Shown: positions 36,180-47,693 of the stretch, in pieces
Layout of the letters: each line of letters opens with the position of its first letter
How positions within the stretch are numbered: the first letter of the stretch is position 1
Assembly (NCBI RefSeq): GCF_032854445.1
Contig: NC_088296.1
Location: 21,939,853-22,003,852 of the forward strand
Direction of reading: 5' to 3'
DNA length: 64,000 bases
Origin: Liolophura sinensis
Lineage: Eukaryota > Mollusca > Polyplacophora > Chitonida > Chitonidae
Position numbers and translations under genes: made by a program
Notes under the pieces: generated by a model
The model's database searches: none
Told to the model about the DNA's origin: nothing
What the model saw: only the letters and a program-made list of their open reading frames with translations

Positions 36180-37605
36180 ATTTTAAGTGTCTATGAGGAA
36201 TACGTCTTAAAGGTATATGATGTACACGTCTTAAAGGTATATGAGGTATATGTCTGAAATGTCTGGGATTTGATTTATTTATGTAATTGGTGTTTTATGC
36301 CGAACTCAAGAAAATTTCACTTATACGACGGCGGCCAGCATTATGGTGGGAGGAAACCGGGCAGTGCCTGGGGGAAACCCACGACCATCCGCAGGTTTGC
36401 TGGAAGAATTTCCCATGTACAACCGGAGAGGAAGCCAGCATGAACGACTGCATTGGTGATAGGCTCCTGGGTCAATAAGCTGCGCTAGCCATCTGAGCGC
36501 CGGATGCCCCAGTGGCCCCGGGATGTCTGTGAGGTATACGACTGAAATGTGTATGAGGTATATGACTTAAATGTCCATGGGGTATACTTCGTAAATGTTT
36601 ATGGTTATGTCTTAAATGTCTATGAGGTACCCTTTAAATGTCTATGAGGTATATAACTTAAGTGTCTATGAGGTATACGTATTAAATTTCCATGAGGTCT
36701 ACGTGTTAAATGTCTATGAGGTATGGTTTAAATGTCCATGGGTGTATGTCCAAAATGTCTATGAGGAATACGTCTTAAATGTGTGAGGTATACGTCTTAC
36801 AGGTCTATGAGGTATACGTCTTACATGTCTATGAGGTATACGTCCTACATGTCTATGAAGTATTTGACTTAAATGTCTATGAGGTATACGTCTTCAATGT
36901 CTGATTTATATGTCTGAAATGTCCAAGAGGTATATGACCTAAATGTCTGTGAGGTATATGGCTTAAATATCTATGAGGTATACGTCTTCAATGTCCGATG
37001 TACATGTATATGTCTGAAACGTCCATGAGGAATATGACCTTAATTTCTGTGAGGTATACGTCTTAAATGTCTATGAGGTATACTTCTTACAGGTCTGTGA
37101 GGTATACACCTTACATGTCTATAAGGTATACGTCCTACATATCTATAAAGTATTTGACTTAAATGTCTATGAGGTATACGTCTTCAATGTCTGAGGTATA
37201 TGTCTGAAATGTCTATGAGGTATATGACCCAAATTTTTATGAGGTATACGTCTTACAGGTCTATAGAGGTATACATCTTACATGTCTATGGGGTATACAT
37301 CTTACATGTCTATAAAGTATTTGACTTAAATGTCTATGAGGTATATGTCTTCAATGTTTGAGGTGTATGTCTAAAATGTCCATGAGGTATATGACTTGAA
37401 TTTTTATGAGGCATACGTCTTAAATATCTAAGAGGTATACGCCCTACATGTCTATAAAGTATTTCACTTAAATGTTTACCAGTTATGCGTCTTAAATGTC
37501 CAAGAGATATATGCTTAAATGTCTGTAAGGTATATGTATTAAATGTCTATGACGTACATAACTTAAATGTCAATAAAGTAAACGTCCTAAATGTCTGAGG
37601 TGAAA
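36180..37605. repeat. 24-bp minisatellite with higher-order structure
   Basis: Unit approximates AATGTCTATGAGGTATACGTCTTA, roughly 48 copies once the SINE is excluded. A block near 36,798-36,910 recurs near 37,088-37,195, about 290 bases or twelve units away, with the same order of variants (CTTACAGG, CCTACATG, AAGTATTTGACTT, CTTCAATG), showing block duplication. Confidence 0.9.
36273..36510 (-). mobile_element. SINE family A inserted in the 24-bp minisatellite
   Basis: From TTTATTTATGTAATTGGTG through the central domain to a head ending CGCCGGATGCCCC. Minisatellite units lie on both sides. Confidence 0.9.
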
Positions 37606-37729
37606 CCTGTTGATGATCGTGGAATTCCGCCAGGCTCTAACCGATTTCCTTTCACCACAATGCTGACCGCCCGCATCGTAGAAGGGAAATATTTTTGAGA
37701 ACCCCGTAAAGCTGCAAATCAAAAAATAA
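37606..37729 (+). mobile_element. Old SINE family A tail, next to the minisatellite
   Basis: AACCTGTTGATGATCGTGG, GAAATATTTTTGAGAACCCC and GTAAAGCTGCAAATCAAA correspond to the central and tail domains with many changes. Confidence 0.65.
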
Positions 37730-37907
37730 TATTTCCAAACAAGTGATCCTTAATTCTGCAACATGTTTTGCTACTTATATGTTTTATATTTCTTTTTTTT
37801 AAGTCTTTTTACAGCAAACTGAAAAAGAATGCACTCTGCTTCCTTTTATAGAAAGATCCGGTGAGTCGCAATTAATGGCATTATTCTTACTGTTTTATTC
37901 CTTTCAG

Positions 37908-38708
37908 CCACCAGCAATGCAGTTACGATTATGCTGGTGAGGAAGGTCATTGTGGGTACCCTGCCGAAGTCACTCATTGGAACTGTACTCGCACTCTTTG
38001 GAGTTGCTGTTAGCCTCGGGAAAATAGTTTACGCTGGAATAATGAGCTGGGTCAGTCATAATTTAGCAAACTTCTTCCTAATAATGGCGGTTGTGTTAGT
38101 TGCATTGCTTACCTCCCCTTACCCTCTAGTTCATTCGGCCGCTAGGAGACAGGAGAGAAACCCAGACATTAGACTGGAAGAGTAAAACCAAGTAACGTTG
38201 GACACCATTTCTGTGAAAGTCATGTTGTGGTCTCGGTTTTTTTCACATCATATTTTGGACATGCGCTCTTCCCACCTCGGCTACGTGCACAGTTCTCACT
38301 AACATCACGTCCATAACCAAGTCCATTGGGATCAATGACTCGTTTGCCATCGTCACCACAATGTCCGTGTGTATTATCATCATCCGTCTGTTATACGGCG
38401 TGATGTTCGATACATGCCCTTCACACAATTTTGCGCTTTGGCACAAATCGATTTTTGTGTTTGAGTACGGACGGTCTAACTTAAACAAAATTTATGTCGC
38501 CAATTACGCTGCCTGTGCGTCAGGTCAGATGTTAATGCAAATGTGGACAGGCTACTTATATGATAGAAATGTGACGGTTGGTACAACATGCGAAGGCACT
38601 GAATGTTTCTATTGGTCATTCTTCTCTTTCCTTTGTGTAGAGATTATCATCAGCGTTATTCAGTGTATAAACTACGTCATGACAGTTCTGGTGTCTGAAA
38701 AGGCGTAA
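37908..38708 (+). pseudogene. MFS transporter pseudogene, nodulin-like (NFD4-like) type
   Basis: The first frame (37,908-38,185, after a TTTCAG acceptor) reads LPKSLIGTVLALFGVAVSLG then a second hydrophobic segment. This resembles helices 5-6 of nodulin-like major facilitator proteins (FPxxRGTVxGxxxxFxGLS) followed by a basic loop. A TAA interrupts at 38,183-38,185. About 50 bases on, in a run of seven T (38,237-38,243), the frame shifts by one and continues to 38,708 with an N-rich helix-7-like segment, RLLYGVMFD, then GYLYDRN, CEGTECFYWSFF and a last helix. Helices 8-10 appear deleted between GVMFD and FEYG. The N-terminal helices are not visible upstream. One stop, one frameshift and a deletion make a functional product unlikely. 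Alternatives are unrelated orphan transmembrane exons, or a short spliced gene with an exon start at 38,293. The MFS call rests on remembered motifs. Confidence 0.5.
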
Positions 38709-39790
38709 GCTGCTTGCGACAGAAAAGATTCTGTTTACCATAATCCCAAAAATCACATACTCAAATGAACGCAGATAACACTAGAGTAGACTTTTTAACA
38801 CGGAGTATGCAAGTAGGCTATATAATCTTTGAAAGGCATCTAAGAAATATCCTGTTTTCACAGTTTATTTTGTATCTGTTTTAGTGCCTTATCACACTCC
38901 GATCTTATCAATTTTAATCTTCATGTCTAAATGTATGATTTGTATAGTTTGGTTTTACGCTAATATTTGGTTGATATTTAGCACTCACATCGAAGTTTTA
39001 TGCCACATGCTTTTAATTGTTTTCCCATTGAACCAACAAGGTTCAAACATTGCTCGAGATTTCTGCACGAAGAAAATTGACCACATTGCGCCTGTGACAA
39101 CAAAATGTATGCTGTAACTTACCATCTTGTTGAGGAAAACACCAATTGCCTACCAGTTTCAAGACATGATTGACCATAATCAGCGGCCAAAAGTCCTGGG
39201 GACTAGACCAATTTTTTTTCTTCTCCTGACCATTTTTTTACTGACCATCTTTTTTTCTTTGACCCAGACTTTTTAGCCCTAAAATTTTGGACCATTTCTT
39301 TTGTCACAGACCTATCAACCAATTTTATTTTGATCGTAGTGAACAGATCCTTCCAACAGTCCATAGTTTTGGCATAGTTCCATGATCAGGTGACTAAGTT
39401 TTGCACAAGCCGTGAGTAAATAAGAGTGCAGGATAATAAAAAGCAGGATTGTTTTTCAGAAAATTATCCCCACGCATTGGCAGCTCATGGACAACATCTC
39501 CAAATATTTGCCATCTGGCGTGGAGTGAAGTTGAGACTCAATTTCACGTCAAACCATGAAGAGATTTGTCTTTACATAGTTCATGTATTAAACAGTATAT
39601 ACTGTAACAAGTTGTACTTGTGACAACTGTAAATTCTGTTGGCTTTAGGCCTCATTGTATTGTTTTTATTTCAGTCTACATCCCGTTGACTACCGTTGAG
39701 AAACCGCATCATGCAACAGCAAATAAACATCTACATGATCTGCGGGTTTGTGACTCATCATAATCTACACCTGTGACTTATGATAAGACA
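38709..39790. other. Intergenic sequence, nothing recognised
   Basis: T-rich low-complexity stretch at 39,210-39,310 (TTTTTTTC, GACCATTTTT repeats). No gene or SINE recognised. Confidence 0.5.
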
Positions 39791-39794
39791 TTTT

Positions 39795-39925
39795 CAGGTG
39801 TTCTGCAATATGTCGGAATTCACCGGTTAAGTTTGGCCATTTGCCAACTATCACACTGTCGTGCCCCGATTTTACACTTTGTGCAGTAAGCCTTTTCATA
39901 TGGGTACACATAAATACAGCTTCAT
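39795..39925. repeat. Solitary fragment of the large repeat beside the LINE
   Basis: GGCCATTTGCCAACTATC and GCAGTAAGCCTTTTCATATG align with 3,420-3,492 (GACCATTTACCAACTAGC, GCAGTCTTTTCATGTG). It ends where the retrotransposon begins, so the LINE may have inserted into it. Confidence 0.45.
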
Positions 39926-39927
39926 GC

Positions 39928-42345
39928 ACTCTGAATCATGATGGGGCGCATGAGTTTCCTAATTGTCCTAATTTAGCGTTCCTAAAATGTTGTAACTGTT
40001 GGGGAAAACATTGTGCTGCACACCAAGGCTGTCCAGCCTATACAGGGGCGAGCAAAGCGCAGTTCATAAAAGTAACTGAAAATGTGTTTTATGCAGCTGC
40101 ACTGAAAACTGTCCGTGGTAATCCGGCCACTGAAGCTCTAGCTACCCTAGCCCACCAGGGGTCAACACCCAAAGCTCGTGGAAGCAGTGGAATTTCACAT
40201 GGCCCAAAGCCAAATACAGCCATTGTACAGCATAATACACCTGTCATGAATAAATCTTACCCACCCAGACCGACGCCCCAAATGTGTTCCGTTGAAACTC
40301 AAACAGAAAACAATGAGAGTGTACAAACCGATAGTCTTTCACCTGAGGTAGTCACGAACGTAGTTGTTTTCTTCACTGAGATTTTGTTTCATTGTTGTAA
40401 AAAAGCTAAGAATTCTGACGTAGTCAAATATCTTGCGGAGTGTGCTCAGCGTCACCTTGGCACGGATATAATTGACTCCGCTGAGTTAATGAATATGTTA
40501 AAGTACAGAAAAAAAGCTGGAAAAAACACATCGCTTCCGTCATCATACCGACCAATTGCTCTGACGTCTTGTCTTTGTAATGTCATGAAGACTATGGAGA
40601 ATTCCAGGTTGGTTTGGTTTCTGACTACAAACAACATTTATTCGCCCACCCAAAGCGGATTTCGAGCTAACAGAAGCATCACTCATCATATTGAAATACT
40701 TGAGTCAACCATTCTTCGATCCTTGGCCAATAAAGATCCGTTTTTGCAGTTTTCTTGAACATAGAGAGAGCTTATGATATGCTATGGAAGCACGGCCTGT
40801 TGATGAAGCTGAGAGACTTTGGTATTAGTGGTAACTTATTTGGTTGGGTTAAAAGTTGTGTGTCTGACCGGCTAGTTCAGGTAAGTATTGGCAAAACCTT
40901 TCTTGTTGAAAACGGGATGCCCCAGGGAAGCGTAATATCGCCGAATCCTTTCAACATCGCCATAAATGACCTCCCCGAAGTGTTGAATCCTAATTTAAGC
41001 CCTTCGCTATTTGCAGACGATAAAGCCATATGGTATGGTACAAGAAATCCTCTGCTTGCTAGAAAGTACATACAAGAAGGTTTGAATGCTATCTCAGCCC
41101 GGAGTAACGCATGGGAGTTCAAGTTTTCAACAGCTAAGACAGAAGCAGTAATCTTCTCAAACAAGAGGTTACTACTTTCCATGTCGGTATATCTAAATGG
41201 TAGTGAGGTTAAGATTGTACAATCATTTCGTTATTGGGGTGTTTTGTTTGACTCTAAACTTACTTGGAATGCTCATGTAAATTCCATTGTAGCAAAATGA
41301 CAGAAAGCTCTCAATCTGATGAGAGCTGTATCTGGGGAAATGTTTTCTATTGTTAATGTATCGAGCGCTTATTGGTTCACGGTTAGGTTATGGATGTGAA
41401 GCCTACGATACTGCCTGTGCTTCAGTTAAAGCTAAGCTTGACAGTATTCAATGTTCAGCGCTCTTTATTAAAACAACTCCCTTAAATATACTTCAACATA
41501 TATGTAATGAATGGTCTCTTTTGTTCGAAGACAGTTTCGATGACTGCAATTTCGGTGAAGTTGATGGCTTCACATGAGAACTCAGCAACTGGCATTTTCA
41601 GACCATTTTATTATGATAATCTATTTGAAGGTACAAGCAGAAAAGGAGAGCCCATCAGCGTACGGGCAAATTGTATGCACGACACAATGCAAATCGCCGT
41701 CATTTAAATCTGGTACAAATTTATTCCTGCGTTTCCTCCATGGAAGTTATGTTTACGGAATATTTCACAAGCGTTACACAGAAAAGTAAAAAAGTCAGAT
41801 AACTCAGAGTTTGTCTCCCTTTTTTCTAGGGATTATATGGCCAGAACGCGGAGCCACTATCTACAGGCCTTTACAGATGCCTCAAAGTACCCGGACACTG
41901 ACAAAACAGTATATATACTAGTATTGCAGGTAATGAATGGGCGGACAAGCTAGTGAAACAAGCACTGTCTTATATACATATAGCTCAACATGTGTATGTG
42001 TCTGTTTCAGAAGCAATGCACATATTTAAGCGGAATTTCAATTTGGCAGGAAGACTGGGACACCTCCACTATAGGGAGGTATTTTCAGGTAGGTAATTTT
42101 AATAACGTTTGTTTCTAATTCTCACCTTGTTAGTCTTTCTTCCAAGCGAGCATAAATCCTATGCAACAGACTAAAAATCGGGCACATTCAAACGAATTCT
42201 TTTTTAAACAGATTTCACTCACATGATACGGGTGTTTGTGATCATTGCCAGGTTGAGGAAACAATTTAGCATACGTTGTTGCGATGCCCACAATATACTC
42301 TCCAGAGACATCGCTATTATGCAGAACTAATCTGTGCTGGCACTA
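39928..42345 (+). pseudogene. Non-LTR retrotransposon remnant with RNase H (I/Jockey-like group)
   Basis: The remnant begins with an ORF1-type zinc-knuckle segment (CCNCWGKHCAAHQGC, about 39,985-40,035), typical of Jockey/I-group gag-like proteins. At about 40,497 it passes directly to reverse transcriptase (SYRPIALTS, SGFRANRS), so the endonuclease and the start of RT are deleted. A frameshift near 40,750 leads to motif A, where LNIERAYD has Asn for the catalytic Asp. GMPQGSVISP and LFADD (about 41,008-41,022) follow intact. After stops near 41,298 the decayed sequence carries an RNase H trace (TDASK, about 41,872-41,887; EWADKLVKQA near 41,938) and a C-terminal cysteine/histidine segment near 42,240-42,315. 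The poly-A tail and target duplication were not identified. It is inactive. Confidence 0.85.
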
Positions 42346-43990
42346 CAAACCCTCGCCCAGACACTGTTTTAAGGCCTGGCAAAAAGTCTGGTAGACTCTT
42401 TAAAGCTACAGTAAGGTTCTTGCTTCCAGGTAGGAGGAAATTTAGAGTATTGTTCATTCTCACCTCTAGGTTATAATGCACTGATGTGAACACTACTTGG
42501 TTTCAGAACTGATCATGGCGTGCATCATTCATTAGAATGGAAACGCCATTAAAGAAACTACCACCATCTCCACCCTCTGAATCACATGCACCAGGCCGGC
42601 ATCTTTATTGAACTGAATATATTATGCATGTATATTATCATAACACATGTACGGAGTCAGCCTAGCTACAGATCCTGGCAAAAAATAAAACAACAAAAGT
42701 GAGCGTCCAAATAAACTTGTTTTGTTTTGATATCTTGCATGGCCTATCGTTAGCAACGTTATATAGGTATATGCAATGCTGGTTTAGTTACGGGTAAATG
42801 TTTATTCTCCCAATTTTTACTGCTTATGCTTTAATTTAACTAGACCCTAATGATGTCTCATTTTAAACTGTGAATGTAGCCAATGTTTTTTTTTTATTTT
42901 TTATTTTTCCATGTTTTCACCGATGTTTTTGTTGTTGTTGTTTCACTGTCAAATTGATGAGGCACCCATTTGATTTGTGAAGGAAAGTTTATGAGAAGTA
43001 CATCTGCCATTTTATAAAATTTGTGAGTACGATATCGTGCCGGGGTTGTGTGTGTCTGTGTTTGTGGGGGAGGTGGTAGGGGGTGCTGGAGGGGCTTATT
43101 ACTTATCACCTGTTCTAAATAGACATAAAACTCAGTTATGTTGTAAACAAGAAGTTTTAACGTCATTCAGAACGCCCAACGCTGGATAGCACGATCGAAT
43201 TTAGCAGTATGATCCTTTCTGCTCGTTAGCTGATAAATGTATTTGTTGTACGTATGTTGTACGTATATGTCATATTATATTAGTGAACGAAGTTGTCTTC
43301 TACAATAAACGATTGAGGCTGAACACAATATAGACAAGATTCCACCCATACGGTTTCGACCCGCATTATGAGTCTCCGAGTTGACACAGCCGTTCTCGTG
43401 ACCGGGAAAGTAGGCTACCTTTTTGTTCATAGGTCTATAGTTAAATCCAGTTCATTGAAATGAATGACATGACATGCGTCAGGTAGCAGCTACTTCCCTT
43501 TACATAAAGTTGTAATATGAGACGGGCTGACCTCCCTTTGTGAATGTACACCCACCCACAAGTAATACAGACCTACACGTGATATATCCACAACATGTTC
43601 AGACGTGCATTGCAAGATTGTCCCTCACGTACAGTAGTGTAGTCTATTTCTTATAAACACGCCTATATTCACTTGTCTGTAAAATCAGTCCTACACGCTA
43701 CGAAATCGCCTTCGGCCAGTGAGACAACGCGACGAGCAAAAACAAACGTTGTTACACACTCAATGCCTAAGTTAAACTGAACTTGTTTTCGTTGACAATA
43801 TGCAGATTTTGTTATCTCCATCATGACAGCCACGGCATGCATAACGGGAAAGTACTTGTGCATGTGTGTATTTATGTGCGTATGTATGTATATATGTATG
43901 TAAACTTGGGTTTTGTCGTTGTACTTATCCGTTTTTAGTCATATGACCTCCAGAAGACAATAGATTTGTGTCTTCTTGTCGTAGGGCGGA
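42346..43990. other. Intergenic sequence, nothing firm
   Basis: T-rich tract near 42,885-42,945 and a GT-rich tract near 43,045-43,090. A minus-strand tRNA-like stretch lies near 43,325-43,440 (possible SINE head). No gene recognised. Confidence 0.45.
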
Positions 43991-44033
43991 AAAAAATAAG
44001 TATGAAGTTAAACCCCAAGCACTCACTCACTCA
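43991..44033 (+). mobile_element. SINE family B tail remnant
   Basis: AAGTATGAAGTTAAACCCCA then AGCACTCACTCACTC, the family B 3' end. Confidence 0.7.
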
Positions 44034-44319
44034 ATCTTGTCGTGGGGCGAGTTTTTGCTGCCAAAGTGCGGTCATCACTGGGTGGGGAGGGGATAAATTT
44101 GTACATGTCAAGACGTGTACCGGTTCAAAGTGGACGATTTACCCCATCGGCGGAAAATATTTTAGATTGTCTCAAGAAGAGACTTTCATTTGTCAAAACT
44201 AAAAAAAACTAGTAGCTACCGGGCTAGGCTAAATACATACGAATTGTAACACAATTTATGCAATGCTTACATATATCAGTGACAGTCTGAGGAGAGGAAT
44301 AGGATGTTTTAAAGACAGC

Positions 44320-44580
44320 CACGGGAGAGTCGGGGCTGGTTAGTGCATAGCAGCAGGTTAAAATATACATTGGGACGGGATATTTTTATAGCAAGCACTG
44401 ATGCAAAATCATTCATACTAAGTCAAAGGTCAAGCAACTGAGTATAGGGGAGAGTCGGGGCTGGTTAGTGCATAGCAGCAGGTTAAAATATACATTGGGA
44501 CGAGATATTTATATAGTACTGATGCAAAATCATTCATGCAAAGTCAAAGGTCAAGCAAATGAGTATAGATTCCATGTACA
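44320..44580. repeat. Two-copy ~126-bp tandem duplication
   Basis: GAGAGTCGGGGCTGGTTAGT begins near 44,325 and again near 44,451. The copies differ by a short deletion (TAGCAAGC) and a few substitutions, so the event is fairly recent. Confidence 0.9.
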
Positions 44581-44861
44581 GAAGTGATTACAACAACCAC
44601 TTCCAGAACATAACTCTGCTAGTCGGTATGTAAAATTACAACCGTGTAAAAAAGCGAGAGGGTGGTTCAAACTGATGGCTTCTTGGACTGATAACGGAAG
44701 AATGCGTGAAATATCTCGCAAAAGAAAGAGCCTGTTTTTGTGGCCGTTACTGAAGTATCATACATAGGACAGCTCACATGACAGCTCACCAAGTGACATT
44801 ATACTGACACCAGGCCAACCAGTCCTTGTTTTAAACTCTCCTTGCTCTTTAAACTTGCTTT

Positions 44862-44890
44862 AAAAGTTGTTAAGTACGACGTAAAGCCGA
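44862..44890 (+). mobile_element. SINE family B tail remnant
   Basis: AAAAGTTGTTAAGTACGACG followed by TAAAGCCGA. Confidence 0.6.
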
Positions 44891-44974
44891 CTTTTACGCA
44901 TGTCTGTTTATTTTATACGTTTCTTAAACTCAAAAAGCCCCCAGCGCAAGCGAAACACAAGTTCTGTTGTACAG

Positions 44975-47230
44975 TAAGTTAAGGTGTATGAAGGGGGTGT
45001 GTACGTTGTGGTTAAGGTGTATGGAAGTTGTGTGTACGTTGTGGTTAAGGTGTATGGAGGGAGGTGTGTACGTTGTGGTTAAGGTGTATGGAGGGAGATG
45101 TGGACATTGTGGTAAAGGTGTATGGAGGGAGGTGTTACGTTGTGGTTGAGGTGTATGGAGGGATTTCTTTATTTATTTATTTGATTGGTGTTTTACGCCG
45201 TACTCAAGAATATTTCACTTATACGACGGCGGCCAGCACTATGGTGGGTGGAAACCGGGCAGAGCCCGGAGGAAACCCACGACCATCCACAAGTTGCTGA
45301 CAGACCTTCCCACATACGGCCGGAGAGGAAGCCAGCTGGACCTGAACTCACAGCGACCGCATTGGTGAGAGGCTCCTGAGTCATTACGCTGCGCTAGCGC
45401 GCTAACCGACTGAGCCACGGAGGCCCCGTGTATGGAGGGAGGTGCGTACGCTGTGGTTAAGGTGTATGGAGGGAGGCGTGTGCCTTGTGGTTAAGATGTA
45501 TGGAGGGAGGCATGTACGTTGTGGTTAAGGTGTATGGAGGGAGGTGTTACGTTGTGATTAAGGTGTATGGAGGGAGGTATGTACGTTGTGGTTAAGGTGT
45601 ATGGAGGGAGGTGTGTACATTGTAGTTAAGGTGTATGGAGGGTGTGTGTACGTTGTGGTTAAGGTGTATGGGGGTGTGTGTACGTTGTGGTTAAGGTGTA
45701 TGGAGGGAGGTGTGTACATTTTGGTTAAGGTGTATGAAGGGAGGTGTTAAGTTGTGGTTAAGGTGTATGGAGGGAGATGCACAGGTTGTGGTTAAGGTGT
45801 GTGGAGGGAGGTGTAGGCGTTGAGGTTGTGGTGTATGAAGGGAGGTATGTACATTGTGTTTAAGGTGTATGGAGTGTATATGTACGTTGTGGTTAAGGTG
45901 TACGGAAGGAGATGTGTACATTGTGGTTAAGGTGTATGGAGGGAGGTGTTACATTTTGGTTAAGGTGTATGGAGGGAGGTGTGTACTTTGTGGTTAAGGT
46001 GTATGGAGGGAGGTGTGTACCTTGTGGTTAAGGTGTATGGAGGGAGGTGTGTACGTTGTGGTTAAGGTGTATGGAGGGATATGTGTACGTTGTGGTTAGG
46101 GTGTATGGAGGGAGGTGTGTACGTTGTGGTTAATGTGTATGGAGGGATATGTGTACGTTGTGATTAAGGTGTATAGAGGGAGGTGTGTACATTGTGCTTA
46201 AGGTGTATGGAGGGAGGTGTGTACGTTTTGTTTAAGGTGTATGGAGGGAGGTGTGTACCTCGTGGTTAAGGTGTATGGAGGGAGGTGTGTACGTTGTGGT
46301 TAATGTGCACGGAGGGATATGTGTACGTTGTGGTTAAGGTGTATGGAGGGAGGTGTGTACGTTGTGGTTAAGGTGTATGAAGGGAGGTGTGTACATTGTG
46401 CTTAAGGTGTATGGAGGGAGGTGTGTACGTTTTGTTTAAGGTGTATGGAGGGAGGTGTGTACATTGTGGTTAAGGTGTATGAATGGAGGTGTGTACGTTG
46501 TGGTTAAGGTGTATGAAGGGAGGTGTGTACATTGTGGTTAAGGTGTATGGAGGGAGATGTATACGTTGTGGTTAAGGTGTATGGAGGGAGGTGTTACGTT
46601 GTGATTAAGATGTATGGAGGGAGGTATGTACGTTGTGGTTAAGGTGTATGGAGGGAGGTGTTACATTGTAGTTAAGGTGTATGGAGGGAGGTGTGTACGT
46701 TATGGTTAAGGTGTATGAAGGGAGGTGTGTACATTGTGCTTAAGGTGTATGGAGGGAGGTGTGTACGTTGTGTTTAAGGTGTATGGAGGGAGGTGTGTAC
46801 ATTGTGGTTAAGGTGTATGAAGGGAGGTGTGTACATTGTGGTTAAGGTGTATGGAGGGAGATGTGTACGTTGTGGTTAAGGTGTATGGAGGGAGGTGTTA
46901 CGTTGTGATTAAGATGTATGGAGGGAGGTATGTACGTTGTGGTTAAGGTGTATGGAGGGAGGTGTTACATTGTAGTTAAGGTGTATGGAGGGAGGTGTGT
47001 ACGTTATGGTTAAGGTGTATGGAGGGAGGTGTTAAGTTGTGATTATGATGTATGGAGGGAGGTATGTACATTGTGGTTAAGGTGTATGAAGGGAGGTGTG
47101 TACGTTGTGGTTAAGGTGTATGGAGGGAGGTGTTACGTTGTGGTTAAGGTGTATGGAGGGAGGTATGTACGTGGAGGTTAAGGTGTATGGAGGGAAGTGT
47201 GTACATTGAGGCTAGGTTGCATGAGAAGTG
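44975..47230. repeat. 34-bp minisatellite, about 58 units
   Basis: Unit GGTGTGTACGTTGTGGTTAA GGTGTATGGAGGGA, with AAGGTGTATGG landmarks 34 bases apart (46,030 and 46,064). Variants such as GGTGTTACG, GATATGTG and TTTTGTTTAAGG recur in blocks. A SINE splits the array at 45,165. The open frames inside are repeat-derived. Confidence 0.95.
45165..45427 (-). mobile_element. SINE family A inserted in the 34-bp minisatellite
   Basis: Full-length element with a small deletion near AGCCAGCTGGACC. GTGTATGGAGGGA lies immediately on both sides (45,151-45,163 and 45,428-45,440). This is consistent with a target duplication but is also part of the minisatellite unit. Confidence 0.93.
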
Positions 47231-47508
47231 TGTTTGGTGTTGTTACGGTGTGGTTATGGGGAGGGGTACTAAATGGAAATGCTATAAATTATACCGTCCC
47301 TGCGAGTTTGCTACTAAATTTTATCCTGTCAATCTAGTGTCGAGTCTGACATGTTAAAGCAAAAAAAAAAACGAAAAATGTAATTGGGATACGGATTGTG
47401 GGAATTCAGGTCACTGCGTGACGTCAAATATTGGTCAACCGAAAGACTGAAATAGGAAAGTTCAACTGCTGCTAGATACAAATGTAAAAGGATTGTGCTC
47501 TATTTCAG
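47231..47508. other. Spacer after the 34-bp array
   Basis: No gene recognised. It ends in a polypyrimidine stretch and the acceptor CTATTTCAG. Confidence 0.4.
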
Positions 47509-47693
47509 TCATAATTTTGTGGCTGTGGATATTCAACTTAATGACGTTACATCTGAAGAATATCAGCAACGGATTTGGCTGTCTCGGTAGCCGTTTAAAG
47601 CCACAAAAGAGGTCATTTTCTCTATTTAGCTGTGGTGAATTTATGCCCAGTGGAAAGTTGTTGTTGTACAGCTTGCATACTTATAAATTGTAA
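47509..47693 (+). CDS. Orphan phase-1 transmembrane exon (possible terminal exon)
   Basis: An acceptor CTATTTCAG (ending 47,508) is followed by two bases completing a codon, then an open frame of 61 codons to TAA at 47,691-47,693. The frame begins with a hydrophobic helix (ILWLWIFNLMTLHL) and continues with a basic, Ser/Leu-rich tail containing a RLKPQKR patch. This is the form of the last exon of a single-pass membrane protein, and the phase matches the Ig genes nearby. No upstream partner exon was found; 34-bp minisatellite lies directly upstream. It could be a chance frame. Confidence 0.3.

Noticed and set aside
36200-37600. Possible CRISPR-like or regularly spaced array
   Set aside because: The units are contiguous and diverged with no unique spacers, and the genome is eukaryotic. 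It is a minisatellite.
37852-37860. Nine-base micro-exon between TTTTATAG and GTGAGT
   Set aside because: The signals look good, but such a short exon cannot be supported without transcripts and the adjoining gene is broken.
43325-43440. Minus-strand tRNA-Met-like sequence (CTCATAATGCGGGTCGAAACC)
   Set aside because: The acceptor and D arms do not pair convincingly. Likely a SINE head or chance.
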